DNA from: RUG11247 sp045649485
Lineage (GTDB): Bacteria > Bacillota > Clostridia > Christensenellales > Aristaeellaceae
Reading direction: 5' to 3'
NCBI GenBank assembly: GCA_045649485.1
Contig: JAZRPZ010000020.1
Span: 1-64,000, forward strand
DNA: 64,000 nt
In this document: positions 17,179 to 25,715 of the stretch, in pieces
How the letters are laid out: every line of letters starts with the position of its first letter
How positions within the stretch are numbered: the stretch's first letter is position 1
Notes under the pieces: generated by a model
Told to the model about the DNA's origin: nothing
What the model saw: the letters and a program-made list of their open reading frames with translations, nothing else
Database searches by the model: none
Position numbers and translations under genes: made by a program

Positions 17179-17880
17179 ATGAAGATAGGGATTATCGCAG
17201 ACCCGCATTCCAGCTCAGAACCCATAACCTGCGGGAAGCGGTACAACAGCCTTTCGCTCGGAAAGATCAAAAAGGCGTATGCAGACTTTGCCGAGGCCGG
17301 CTGTGAGATTGTGATACTTCTCGGCGATATAACCGATACGGAGCCGACTCACGAAATGGAGATCGAAGCGCTGCGCAAAGTGGCTTCTGTTTTTGCGGAA
17401 TATTCTGCTGTGAAGACAGTATGTCTCATGGGCAACCATGACGCATTCGTATTCACTCCCGATGAATTCTACTCCATAATCGGCGAAGCATACCGCCCGG
17501 CAACGCTGAATGCAGGCGATACATCGCTCGTTTTCATCGACGCATGTTATTATGCCGATGGTACTCACTATGCTCCCGGCGGATATGACTGGGAGGATAC
17601 ATTCTATCCCCACACCGCAGACCTCGAAAATGAGATGGCTTCCGCCGGCGAAAAGGTCATCATTTTTATGCATCAGGATATCGACCCCAATATCCCTGAA
17701 GACCACCGCCTGAGCAATGCGGCTGAGATACGCGGCATACTTGAAAAAAGCGGTAAGGTCGCTGCGGTATATCAGGGCCATTACCATCCGGGTAAAAGCT
17801 CCGTTGTAAACGGCATAAGCTACACCGCGCTGCCGGCGATGTGCGAAGGGGAAGATACTTGCCTCGTCATTGAGATATGA
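17179..17880 (+). CDS. Calcineurin-like metallophosphoesterase
   Basis: A 233-residue minimal phosphoesterase starting at ATG 17179 with GAGAGG upstream. All metal-binding motifs are present: IADPHSS, LLGDITD, MGNHDA, FMHQD and QGHYHPG. It lies just behind the URO-D-family gene and before an MFS transporter that has its own promoter. Sequence motifs differ from the 14747-15883 protein, so the two are not recent duplicates. Substrate unknown. Confidence 0.82.
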   Translation: MKIGIIADPHSSSEPITCGKRYNSLSLGKIKKAYADFAEAGCEIVILLGDITDTEPTHEMEIEALRKVASVFAEYSAVKTVCLMGNHDAFVFTPDEFYSIIGEAYRPATLNAGDTSLVFIDACYYADGTHYAPGGYDWEDTFYPHTADLENEMASAGEKVIIFMHQDIDPNIPEDHRLSNAAEIRGILEKSGKVAAVYQGHYHPGKSSVVNGISYTALPAMCEGEDTCLVIEI

Positions 17881-17890
17881 TCGGGTCAGC

Positions 17891-17919
17891 TTGTACACGC
17901 AGCAAAAATAATATATAAT
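17891..17919 (+). promoter_or_regulatory. Promoter of MFS gene
   Basis: TTGTAC (17891-17896) and perfect TATAAT (17914-17919), 17-base spacer, 31 bases before the start. Confidence 0.65.
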
Positions 17920-17950
17920 AGCACTATACATATATGAAGGGATTGATTCC

Positions 17951-19147
17951 ATGAACAGGATAAGGGAAGCATTCAGTGCTGATTCCAAATATAAGGCACT
18001 GCTTATTTCCATTCTTATCACCGGTCTTTCCTATGGTCTTTATAAGGGCATGCTGGATAATTTCCTTGCCGAAGTTGTTCAGATGGGCGAGATGGACCGC
18101 GGCGTCACCGAATTCTTCCGTGAACTGCCCGGCATTCTGTTGGTATTCATTCTGGCTGTTTTCTACAAATTCTCCGCTGAGAGAATGTACAAATGCGGCG
18201 CCGTCATAATGCTCATAGGTATGGGCATGCATGCTGTACTGCCGGCTACCAAGGTGCTCGCTACCCTTGCGATCTGCACTTATTCTCTGGGTGAACATAT
18301 CCAGCTCGGAATGAGAAGTACACTTGTTATGGGCTATGCAAAACAGGATAGGGGAGGAGCAGCTCTCGGCGTACAAAGTGCCGTAAGTCAGGTTGGTACC
18401 CTTGTCGGTTATTTCGTTATCGTTCTTGTATTCTCCCTTGTAACCTCATCCCAGCCCTATAATCTGTTCTTTGGTTTTGCTGCGGTGCTTGCAGGTGTAA
18501 GCGCAGTATTCACCATGCGCCTTGAGGGCAACAGTCAGTCCGATTCCACCAAGCGCCGCTTCCATTTCCACAAGAAGTACACTAAGTACTATATGCTGGA
18601 GATGTTCTACGGTGCGCGCAAGCAGGTATTTCTTACCTTCGGACCTTATGTGCTCATCCTTTTCTACGGTGCAGACGCCGCTACCATCAGCCTGTTGTTT
18701 GCGGTCTCTGCGGTAGCCTGCTTCTTCGCTTCTCCCATTGTAGGCAAGATAATCGACCGCATTGGTTATAAGGTGGTCATGGTCTCCGATACGATAATTC
18801 TGGTGCTGGTCTGTCTCTGCTACGGTTTCGCGCATCATATCTTCCCAAAGGATGTTGCCTTCATCGTCTGCTGCGTGAACTACGTGCTTGATGCGGTCAT
18901 CTCGCTTGCATCCATGGCATCCAATGTCTACGTAAAAGACCTTTCCGACAGCCCCGAGGAGATGAAGGCAACCATCTCCACCGGCGTATCCATTAACCAT
19001 GTAATCACCATTTTCATCGCCCTCTTCGGCGGCTGGATCTGGTCCTCTCTCGGTATCGAGACTCTGTTTATTGCCTCTGCAGTACTGGGTCTGTGCAACA
19101 GCGCATATGCCGCGACCATCAAAAACAACAAGCAGCTGAAAGCGTGA
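17951..19147 (+). CDS. MFS transporter
   Basis: A 398-residue transporter with about 12 membrane helices and the central charged loop (residues about 190-215) typical of the major facilitator superfamily. The motif GKIIDRIGYK after helix 8 matches the family loop motif. AAGGGATTGATTCC before ATG 17951 supports the start. It follows the URO-D and phosphoesterase genes and may move the substrate or product of that locus, but the transported compound is not predictable. Confidence 0.8.
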   Translation: MNRIREAFSADSKYKALLISILITGLSYGLYKGMLDNFLAEVVQMGEMDRGVTEFFRELPGILLVFILAVFYKFSAERMYKCGAVIMLIGMGMHAVLPATKVLATLAICTYSLGEHIQLGMRSTLVMGYAKQDRGGAALGVQSAVSQVGTLVGYFVIVLVFSLVTSSQPYNLFFGFAAVLAGVSAVFTMRLEGNSQSDSTKRRFHFHKKYTKYYMLEMFYGARKQVFLTFGPYVLILFYGADAATISLLFAVSAVACFFASPIVGKIIDRIGYKVVMVSDTIILVLVCLCYGFAHHIFPKDVAFIVCCVNYVLDAVISLASMASNVYVKDLSDSPEEMKATISTGVSINHVITIFIALFGGWIWSSLGIETLFIASAVLGLCNSAYAATIKNNKQLKA

Positions 19148-19174
19148 TGTTGAATTGAAAAGGCGGTGTTCTCA

Positions 19175-19600
19175 GTGAGCGATGTATTTGCTATCGAAAG
19201 ATTCGTTGCTCCGCATGCTGCGCAGTATACCGAAGCGCTGTCTGAAATCAGAAACGGCTGTAAATGCTCGCATTGGATGTGGTTCATATTTCCGCAGATC
19301 ACAGGTCTCGGGCACAGTCCCATGGCGGTCTATTATGCTATGCAGGGAACCGATGAAGCACATGCATTCTATGAGCATCCGCTGCTTGGAAAGAATCTGT
19401 GCGAGATAACTGCCGCGCTCCTTGAACTTGACACCTGTGATGCGCTCGCGGTAATGGGTTCTCCGGATGATAAAAAGCTTCGCTCGTGTATGACGCTTTT
19501 TGAAGCTGCTGTGCCGGAATGCGATCTGTTCGCCAAAGTGCTTGATAAGTTCTTTGAAGGCAGACGTGACCTGCGCACCCTGCAGCTCATTGACAAATGA
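19175..19600 (+). CDS. DUF1810 family protein
   Basis: A 141-residue soluble protein with the DUF1810 signature: CSHWMWFIFPQ, GLGHSPMAVYYA and HPLLGKNLCE. The function of the family is unknown. GTG 19175 is chosen because AAGGCGG lies at proper spacing; the GTG at 19166 would sit on the ribosome site. It follows the MFS gene by 27 bases and is ended by a strong bidirectional hairpin that also bounds the phage cassette. Confidence 0.8.
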   Translation: MSDVFAIERFVAPHAAQYTEALSEIRNGCKCSHWMWFIFPQITGLGHSPMAVYYAMQGTDEAHAFYEHPLLGKNLCEITAALLELDTCDALAVMGSPDDKKLRSCMTLFEAAVPECDLFAKVLDKFFEGRRDLRTLQLIDK

Positions 19601-19613
19601 ATGACATAATAAG

Positions 19614-19641
19614 GCGGCCGCGCATATCTATGCGCGGCCGC
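19614..19641. terminator. Bidirectional hairpin at the right end of the chromosomal genes / end of phage cassette
   Basis: Perfect 12-bp stem GCGGCCGCGCAT with its complement and a 4-base loop, lying between the rightward DUF1810 gene and the last leftward phage gene. Confidence 0.75.
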
Positions 19642-19646
19642 TAAAT

Positions 19647-19859
19647 TTATTCGCTTTCGAATTCAACTGCTGCGGAATCTGCAAATCCCTCGGCCACGAT
19701 ATAGGCCACAACGCCGGCGCCGCTCATGATAAGCGCGGTTATCTGTGCAGCCATATCGCCGGATGCATTGAATGCCACCAGCAGCATGCCGATGAAATCA
19801 GCCAGTGCCAGCCAAAATTTTCGGGAAGTAAGCTTCTTTACCCAGTTGATATTATTCAT
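19647..19859 (-). CDS. Phage holin-like small membrane protein
   Basis: A 70-residue protein starting at ATG 19859 with GGACGGAG upstream. It has two hydrophobic segments (WLALADFIGMLLVAF and ALIMSGAGVVAYIVAEGF) and an acidic tail, and the opening NINWVKKLTSRKFW resembles holins of Clostridia and Bacillus phages. It overlaps the upstream gene by 8 bases and stands next to the endolysin gene, which is the expected lysis arrangement. Confidence 0.7.
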   Translation of the reverse strand: MNNINWVKKLTSRKFWLALADFIGMLLVAFNASGDMAAQITALIMSGAGVVAYIVAEGFADSAAVEFESE

Positions 19860-20127
19860 ATGTACTCCGTCCTTTCTCAAGATCAAGTATTCTGTGATTT
19901 ACAACCTTTATTTTTTCATCATACAGATGCACTGTTTCCTCGAGCCTGTAGGTGCGTTCGATCAGATTGTTGTGCTGCTGTACTTTCTTTTCGAGCTGAT
20001 CGATTCTGTACAATGTCAGGTTTGCCTGCTGCTTTGCCTTGCGGGCGGATACCAGCATTGATATGATGCTGCCCGATATGGAGGCCGCCGCGCCGATCAG
20101 AGCAACAGATATGGTTTCACTGATCAT
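19852..20127 (-). CDS. Phage lysis-module protein, TM plus coiled coil (XhlA-like)
   Basis: A 91-residue protein with an N-terminal hydrophobic helix (about 6-28) and a long coiled coil (YRIDQLEKKVQQHNNLIE through IKVVNHRILDLE). This architecture is common beside holins in Firmicutes phages (XhlA-like). Its start lies two bases after the endolysin stop with no ribosome site of its own, so translation is probably coupled. Confidence 0.65.
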   Translation of the reverse strand: MISETISVALIGAAASISGSIISMLVSARKAKQQANLTLYRIDQLEKKVQQHNNLIERTYRLEETVHLYDEKIKVVNHRILDLEKGRSTYE

Positions 20128-20128
20128 A

Positions 20129-20890
20129 TCAGACCGGGCTGTTCAGCGCTGCCCACGTGAGAGGTCCTACGATACCGTCCTGAACAAGACCGTGTTCCTT
20201 CTGGAAGCGCTTGACCCAGTGCAATGTTTCGCTGCCGAATTTGCCGTCCGCACCGTACTTCGGCAGTGCATCCGTATTCCATTCGGTGAGCATGGTCTGC
20301 ATTCGCGCCACCGCTTCACCGCCGGAGCCCTTTTTGAGCAGCGGAGTATTTACGCCGGATGCAGCTGCGGAATCGCTGCTTCCGTCATAGGATATCATTG
20401 TCTTGGGCAGCCGGCCGGCCTTTTTCCAGTTGCGCTCATTCAGCTTCGTGCGTACCACGCCGTATTTGAAGCCCCGTGCTTCTATTACGGTGCTGTTTCC
20501 GACGTATACGCCTATATGGCCGTTCATCCATACCACGATGCCGGGTTCATCAGGCATGTCGGCAATATCCCATGTTTCGTCACACAGCTTTATCATTCCG
20601 TTAGCTGATGTATCGGGACAGCCGTTTGAACGGTATTTGTTGGAAGTGCTGCCGTTGCAGGTCCAGAAAAATCCTTTTATCAGCCCTACACAGTCGCAGA
20701 CCATCTTGCCTGCCGCGATGTGCTTTTTGTATGTATTCATCCTTCCGCCGGTATAGTGGGAAGGGTACTGCTTTGTCTTCCTGTTCAGAAGGTCGTTGTC
20801 CGCTTTGTACCAGCACGTGCCGTACCAGTATGCTGCGCCCATGCCGAGTGCTTTTTCACACCATTCTGCCAACTGTTTTCCGGTAAGCAT
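20129..20890 (-). CDS. Endolysin: NlpC/P60-like peptidase with peptidoglycan-binding domain
   Basis: A 253-residue cell-wall hydrolase. Residues 1-160 resemble NlpC/P60-type amidase/peptidases, with the likely nucleophile Cys in MVCDCVGLIKG and the His in WMNGHIGVYVG. After a Ser/Ala linker, residues about 185-252 form a PG_binding_1 domain with LKKGSGGEAVARMQTML and FQKEHGLVQDGIVGP. There is no signal peptide, so export must rely on the holin two genes downstream. The start at ATG 20890 has GGAGGAG 12 bases upstream. Confidence 0.85.
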   Translation of the reverse strand: MLTGKQLAEWCEKALGMGAAYWYGTCWYKADNDLLNRKTKQYPSHYTGGRMNTYKKHIAAGKMVCDCVGLIKGFFWTCNGSTSNKYRSNGCPDTSANGMIKLCDETWDIADMPDEPGIVVWMNGHIGVYVGNSTVIEARGFKYGVVRTKLNERNWKKAGRLPKTMISYDGSSDSAAASGVNTPLLKKGSGGEAVARMQTMLTEWNTDALPKYGADGKFGSETLHWVKRFQKEHGLVQDGIVGPLTWAALNSPV

Positions 20891-20917
20891 ATTTGTATTT
20901 TTCTCCTCCTTTTCGTA

Positions 20918-22030
20918 TTATCGGCCGGTCATTGCTGTCATTTTATCTTTAAGTCCGGCAAGTTTGGATTTTGAAGCAGCTCTGGTTATGGATTTCAGAG
21001 AAGATGTTCCCGAAGAAGCTGCGGAATTTTTTGAGGCGGCAGTGCTTGAGCCGGTCTTCTTACTGCCCGAAGAACTCTTGTTTTTGCCGGTGAGTGCAGC
21101 GATATCTTCGTCTGTCAGGCCTGCGCTTCTGAGTATATTGTCGGAAGGAGTCTTTCCCATATCGATCATATCCATTGCAAGCTTGTAGAAATACTGCCTG
21201 TCTGCATTTGCCTGTTCCTGCTCTGCTTTTTCGAGCTGCAGTTTGCGCTGGAGTTCGGCTTCTTCAAGCTTCCATTCATGCTGCTGCCTGACTTCTTCAA
21301 GCTGAAGCATACGCTGCTGTTCAAGCTTTGCGATTTCCAGAGAATTGTCGAGATCGTTGTAGTATGCAGTGCGGTCAGAATCCAGTTCTGTTCTGTATGC
21401 ATCGAAAGCAGCATCTCTCTGCTTCAGCCATCTGTCAAATTCATCCTGATATGCGCCGTATTCCTGCTGATATGCTTCATTCAGCATATCATACTGCCGC
21501 TTGAGCGCATCGCCACGGGCATCGTACGTGCTGCGTGACCTTTCATACAATTCCGGTATGCGGTCATTAAGTGCGTTCAGATATCTGTTATAAGTCTGCT
21601 GACCTGCCACGGCAGAATAGGATGAACCATATCCTCCTGTGAGCCTGGAATTCTGTCCCATAGAATCTTCCATGGCCTTTCGTCCTGCCGAAGTATACTG
21701 ATCGCGGTACATGCGGTACATTGGATCGCCGGAAAGATCATAGGCAAATTCCTTGCGTCCAAGTATTTCATTCATTACGCCGCTCAACTGATTATAATAA
21801 CGGCTCTGAAATTCGGCAGGCTGCTTGGCTATCACATCCTTCAGTTCAGTCATCGCCTTTGATACAGAGGCAGAAGGAGTATAACTGCTGCTGCCTATTG
21901 AATTCAGCGTAGCTTTGGTGTTATCGGAAATTCCGGGAAGACCGGAAAGCGCCGGGATGCCTGAAGCGTCCGCAGTTTTTTCAATGGGCTTTATTTCGTT
22001 CATAGCATTCTTTTCTTCGATGGTTGTCAT
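20918..22030 (-). CDS. Phage virion-associated coiled-coil protein, unknown role
   Basis: A 370-residue protein with a strong GGAGG site. The N-terminal 60 residues are low-complexity, residues about 90-280 are helical and coiled-coil (QQRMLQLEEVRQQHEWKLEE), and the C-terminal 70 residues are Lys/Ser-rich and disordered. The segment GDPMYRMYRDQY and GQNSRLTGGYGSSYS resemble proteins found in structural regions of uncultured gut phages. It lies between tail fibres and the endolysin. In a short-tailed phage it could be an ejection or internal virion protein; this is inference. Confidence 0.5.
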   Translation of the reverse strand: MTTIEEKNAMNEIKPIEKTADASGIPALSGLPGISDNTKATLNSIGSSSYTPSASVSKAMTELKDVIAKQPAEFQSRYYNQLSGVMNEILGRKEFAYDLSGDPMYRMYRDQYTSAGRKAMEDSMGQNSRLTGGYGSSYSAVAGQQTYNRYLNALNDRIPELYERSRSTYDARGDALKRQYDMLNEAYQQEYGAYQDEFDRWLKQRDAAFDAYRTELDSDRTAYYNDLDNSLEIAKLEQQRMLQLEEVRQQHEWKLEEAELQRKLQLEKAEQEQANADRQYFYKLAMDMIDMGKTPSDNILRSAGLTDEDIAALTGKNKSSSGSKKTGSSTAASKNSAASSGTSSLKSITRAASKSKLAGLKDKMTAMTGR

Positions 22031-22043
22031 TGCGTTCCTCCTC

Positions 22044-22343
22044 TCAAATCATTTTGCCCACAGCCATCCATGTGACCGTGGTCGCACCCGTGCCCGTGCG
22101 GTACAGATGCAGGTTAAAGCCCGTAGCGGTATATCCCGATGCCGAAGCGTAACGCACCGTGGTGTAAGGCACCGTGGTAACAGGCGATACCAGCACGATA
22201 TCGGGAGTCTGTGCAAAGGCTTCCGGGAATGTTACCGCCACAGTTGTAACTTCATTGGCTACGGGGTTGACTACCACGCTTCCGGTCTGTATGCCGCAGT
22301 CCGTGAACCTGTGGTCGTGTCCGTATGCAATATTCCTTGCCAC
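22044..22343 (-). CDS. Small tail-associated protein with H-type lectin-like domain
   Basis: A 99-residue all-beta protein beginning with GTG 22343 behind GAGGTGAT. The core TVAVTFPEAFAQTPDIVLV, and the C-terminal TTVTWMAVGK match the pattern of H-type lectin domains, which bind sugars in phage fibres. It is encoded 9 bases after the large tail fibre gene, so it probably decorates or caps that fibre. Confidence 0.6.
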   Translation of the reverse strand: MARNIAYGHDHRFTDCGIQTGSVVVNPVANEVTTVAVTFPEAFAQTPDIVLVSPVTTVPYTTVRYASASGYTATGFNLHLYRTGTGATTVTWMAVGKMI

Positions 22344-22352
22344 TTAATCACC

Positions 22353-25300
22353 TCATTTGTAAGTCACGCTCAACGTGGGTGCATCGCCGCCCGTGCCGTA
22401 TACCTTCACGTAGCCGTAAGTGTACGTCTTGCCGCCAAATGTGCCTGTTCTCGCGTCGTATATCATCAGGCCATTGATGCTGCCGTTTGCCAAAGCCTGC
22501 ACCGCGCCGGTCACGTCAACGCTGCCGGATGCGCCGTTTGCAAGGCTTATCTCCGCATACTTGCTGCCGATGGCAGGAGTACCGCTTGCGCCGGTCGCGT
22601 TTGTGCCGTAGATGCCTATGGCTACCGAACCGCCGCCGCCGATGCCCGATACGCGCTTCATGGTGAGCGTTGCGGAGACTATCGTCTTTCCGCTTATCGC
22701 GCTCAGGTCGAACCACATGCAGCCGCGTCTCAGTGTACCGCCGCCCGTTGTGCCCTGATACATTGCTGTACCATATGTGCCCGTGCTCAGCCAGTCGCCG
22801 CCCCATGTGCGGGTATTGATCGCGGTGAGCGTTGCGGTGTTTACCTCGGTCACCGAAGGCGCGGAAGGTGAGGACACGAATTCCATCGTTGAATACACAT
22901 CGCTGGCTGTTGTGTGTACCGTTCCATACGGCAAGCTGTCCCCGGCTATCTGCAGCACAGAAAGCCACTGCACCATTGCAAGGGTAGTACATGTGCCGCC
23001 GCAGCTGTACATCAGCGCGTGCGCGTTGTTCATATTAAGACCCAGCGCCGCATTGATGGTCAGACCGTTAAAATGTGCAGCACTGCTGTCAAGGGTTATA
23101 GCTGTTCCGCTGCTGGATATGGTCAGGGAGTTGATGCGCAGCAAGGTCTGACAGTTGTATGCCGCAATGCTGTTCAACACGCCATGCTGTATGATGAGCT
23201 GCCCTGCGCCGTGAAGTCCTTCCACTCGGAAACTGCCGCCGGTCACAGCCGCCGCGTCTATCGTTACATCACCTTCAAGATAGCCGCCTTTCAGCTTGTC
23301 CAGTATCGCCTGCATCTCGCCCGCGTTTGCAGGGTAGTAAATTCCTGCGCTTACTGCCTGTACAATGCCGGGGCAGTTGATCTCGTCCGCAGTTATCACA
23401 TCTGCGCGAAGTCCGTCCTCGTCAATGGAGACCTTTTCCGCTCCGTCTACGGAGCCTGCCACGGGGATGGAAATAGTAGTGACCGGCGAATTTATATTTA
23501 CCTCGTCTTTGGTGATGGTAACATTCGAGCCGGTCCTTAATCCCGTAGCCGTCACATCCGAAACTGCAAGCTCTATCTTCCCGGGGATGAGGTCTATCTG
23601 AGACTGCAGATATGTTGCCAGCGAATCATGACCGAATTCTATCCTGCCGCCGTCAAGGTCGGTGTATACCGTGTTTATACCTGCAAAAGAGACAATTTGC
23701 TGCGGTGTAAGCTGGATGGTGTACGGTTCGGCAAGCCTGTAGCAGATCTGTACAGGTGTACCTGCTGCGTACTGCGCGGCGAGGTATGCCCTATATGCCC
23801 CTGTATCCGTAAACCGGTCATCGCGTATATACACGCTGCCATCCTGCATATATCCTGCAACCGCATTGTTGATCGTATTGTCTCCGATAGGAGCACTGTT
23901 TACGCTGTAATGACTGCACAACAGATTCAGATTTGCCCAATTTCCATCATTGTAAGCACCCGGGATAACTCCGTATATGTCGTGACGGTATGCGCCGTTA
24001 TAAAAAAATGTATAGCTTGATTCGTTGCCCGAGAGGGATACTGTTTTCCAGTCTACTGTCAGCAGTCCGGTATTCCAGTCCAGCTTGCCGCTGTATACGG
24101 CATCACCGAAATCAATTGAGAAGGTATCTCCATGATAGGCTTCGTACCCTGTGCCGGTCGCGCTTTCCTCAAGCTGTATGTTTCCGACAACGATCGTCTC
24201 ACCTGCGGCCGCATTCACGAATTGAATATTGGTAGTCAGATAATAAGCATCGTCAGGCAGCTTAAAGGTAACAGGTGCAGTATATGCATTTGCTAACCAC
24301 CACGAATCTCCCTCAAATCTGAGAGGCGTGCCATCCTTGGCGTAGGATTGCACGTAGTAATATGCAAGCCCCGTACCCGATACATGTTCAAATGAGAAAG
24401 TATATGCCTTTCCGCCTTTGACCGTTGCGGGTCTCAAAAATTCTATAGCTTCCTGCGACAGGTGGTCGGCACCGCCCTGATAGCCCGTACCGACGATCAC
24501 ATTATCCGCATTGGCTGTAATGCTCAGGTTCGGCTCATTGTAAAATAGACCGGCTACACCGTACGTCAAACGCCACTCCGAAGGCTTGAGCAGATTCTTC
24601 CCGCATCTCACCAGCTTTGCGCCTGTCCGTCCGATGATGGGGCGGATGTTGTCAGGCGAAGGTTCACCGCTGCCGCTCTGCATCAGTTCTATCTCGCTGT
24701 ACACCCTGATGCCCTGATCCTCAAGGCACTCGTCCTGCGCTATCTGACCTGCGTGTACGCGGATCCCGTGATAATCATCCTTCTGCACAGGATCGCCCAC
24801 AATGAGACGTATGCTCTCGTTGGCACTCAGATCTATCTTCTTTGCAATAGCCGATACAAGGCCCTCGTCCAGCGCGATGCTTGCGTCGCCGCCTTCGCTT
24901 TCGATGACCGATGCGATCAGCTTGTCGATCTGAAGCATGTTCGCAGTCAGCTTTTCGGCAGTAATGCTTTCGGCTTCCAGTTCGCCCACATATGCCGTCG
25001 CAGCATTGATGCTCTCGGCGGTTATGTTTGCCGCCGTAAGCTCGTTTATGTATGCCTGATTTGCTACCAGCCCGGTCAGCGACAGCCGCGATTTACACAC
25101 ACCGCTCTGCCAGAAGGATATCTCCTCTGCCGTGAACAGCGCGTATACATCCTCGCTGGTTATGTACTCTCTGCCGTCTACGGTCACCTTCTGGAAGTTC
25201 TTGCCGACTACTACGCCCGCTTCGACTGTGCCGTCATCGTTGTATTTCACGATACCTATGCGCATGTATACGTCGCTCTGCGCCACGTATTCGCCGAAGC

Positions 25301-25715
25301 TTGCCACGGATGTGGTTATCTTGTTCTCCGCATCCCATTCCATCAGGTAGCCGTCCGCGCCCTGTGTTATCTTGTTGTTCAGAAACTCGCTGTATGTGCC
25401 GAAAACGCTCTGCGCTATGTATTCCTGCGATATCTCGGTCACTATCTTGCGGATGTTGCTTGTGACCTCGGTGGCAGTCTTGATTATGAGTGCCTTCAGC
25501 TGCCGGTATTCCTGCGCGGTACTTTCGGGCAATGCGGAGGAGCCGCTGTCCACAGCTCCTCCGCCTGCCTTGTAAAGCACTTTCGCGGAGGAAGCGTCCT
25601 TGTTCAGCGTTACATTGAGTGCTTCTACCAGCTGATACAGATAGCTGTACAGCCCGTTCAGCTGCTGTTCAGCTGTTCCCGTCTGCCGGGAAGGCAGGTT
25701 CAGATTCACAGCCAA
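22353..25715 (-). CDS. Large phage tail fibre / receptor-binding protein
   Basis: A 1120-residue virion protein beginning with TTG 25715, nine bases after AAGGAGG. The N-terminal 300 residues contain heptad-like units (LTAANITAESINAATAYVGE and AESITAEKLTANML), as in phage fibre shafts that trimerise. The middle contains a carbohydrate-binding-like beta-sandwich (about 340-560), and the C-terminal region has beta-helix stretches (GLNMNNAHALMYSCGG) and a final beta-sandwich rich in Gly, Thr and Ser. Position after the tail hub and before the lectin-like protein fits receptor binding. It overlaps the preceding gene by 10 bases. Confidence 0.7.
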   Translation of the reverse strand: MAVNLNLPSRQTGTAEQQLNGLYSYLYQLVEALNVTLNKDASSAKVLYKAGGGAVDSGSSALPESTAQEYRQLKALIIKTATEVTSNIRKIVTEISQEYIAQSVFGTYSEFLNNKITQGADGYLMEWDAENKITTSVASFGEYVAQSDVYMRIGIVKYNDDGTVEAGVVVGKNFQKVTVDGREYITSEDVYALFTAEEISFWQSGVCKSRLSLTGLVANQAYINELTAANITAESINAATAYVGELEAESITAEKLTANMLQIDKLIASVIESEGGDASIALDEGLVSAIAKKIDLSANESIRLIVGDPVQKDDYHGIRVHAGQIAQDECLEDQGIRVYSEIELMQSGSGEPSPDNIRPIIGRTGAKLVRCGKNLLKPSEWRLTYGVAGLFYNEPNLSITANADNVIVGTGYQGGADHLSQEAIEFLRPATVKGGKAYTFSFEHVSGTGLAYYYVQSYAKDGTPLRFEGDSWWLANAYTAPVTFKLPDDAYYLTTNIQFVNAAAGETIVVGNIQLEESATGTGYEAYHGDTFSIDFGDAVYSGKLDWNTGLLTVDWKTVSLSGNESSYTFFYNGAYRHDIYGVIPGAYNDGNWANLNLLCSHYSVNSAPIGDNTINNAVAGYMQDGSVYIRDDRFTDTGAYRAYLAAQYAAGTPVQICYRLAEPYTIQLTPQQIVSFAGINTVYTDLDGGRIEFGHDSLATYLQSQIDLIPGKIELAVSDVTATGLRTGSNVTITKDEVNINSPVTTISIPVAGSVDGAEKVSIDEDGLRADVITADEINCPGIVQAVSAGIYYPANAGEMQAILDKLKGGYLEGDVTIDAAAVTGGSFRVEGLHGAGQLIIQHGVLNSIAAYNCQTLLRINSLTISSSGTAITLDSSAAHFNGLTINAALGLNMNNAHALMYSCGGTCTTLAMVQWLSVLQIAGDSLPYGTVHTTASDVYSTMEFVSSPSAPSVTEVNTATLTAINTRTWGGDWLSTGTYGTAMYQGTTGGGTLRRGCMWFDLSAISGKTIVSATLTMKRVSGIGGGGSVAIGIYGTNATGASGTPAIGSKYAEISLANGASGSVDVTGAVQALANGSINGLMIYDARTGTFGGKTYTYGYVKVYGTGGDAPTLSVTYK

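Noticed and set aside
22044..25715. Possible diversity-generating retroelement acting on the tail fibre or lectin gene
   Set aside because: No reverse transcriptase gene and no template repeat were seen anywhere in the phage cassette.
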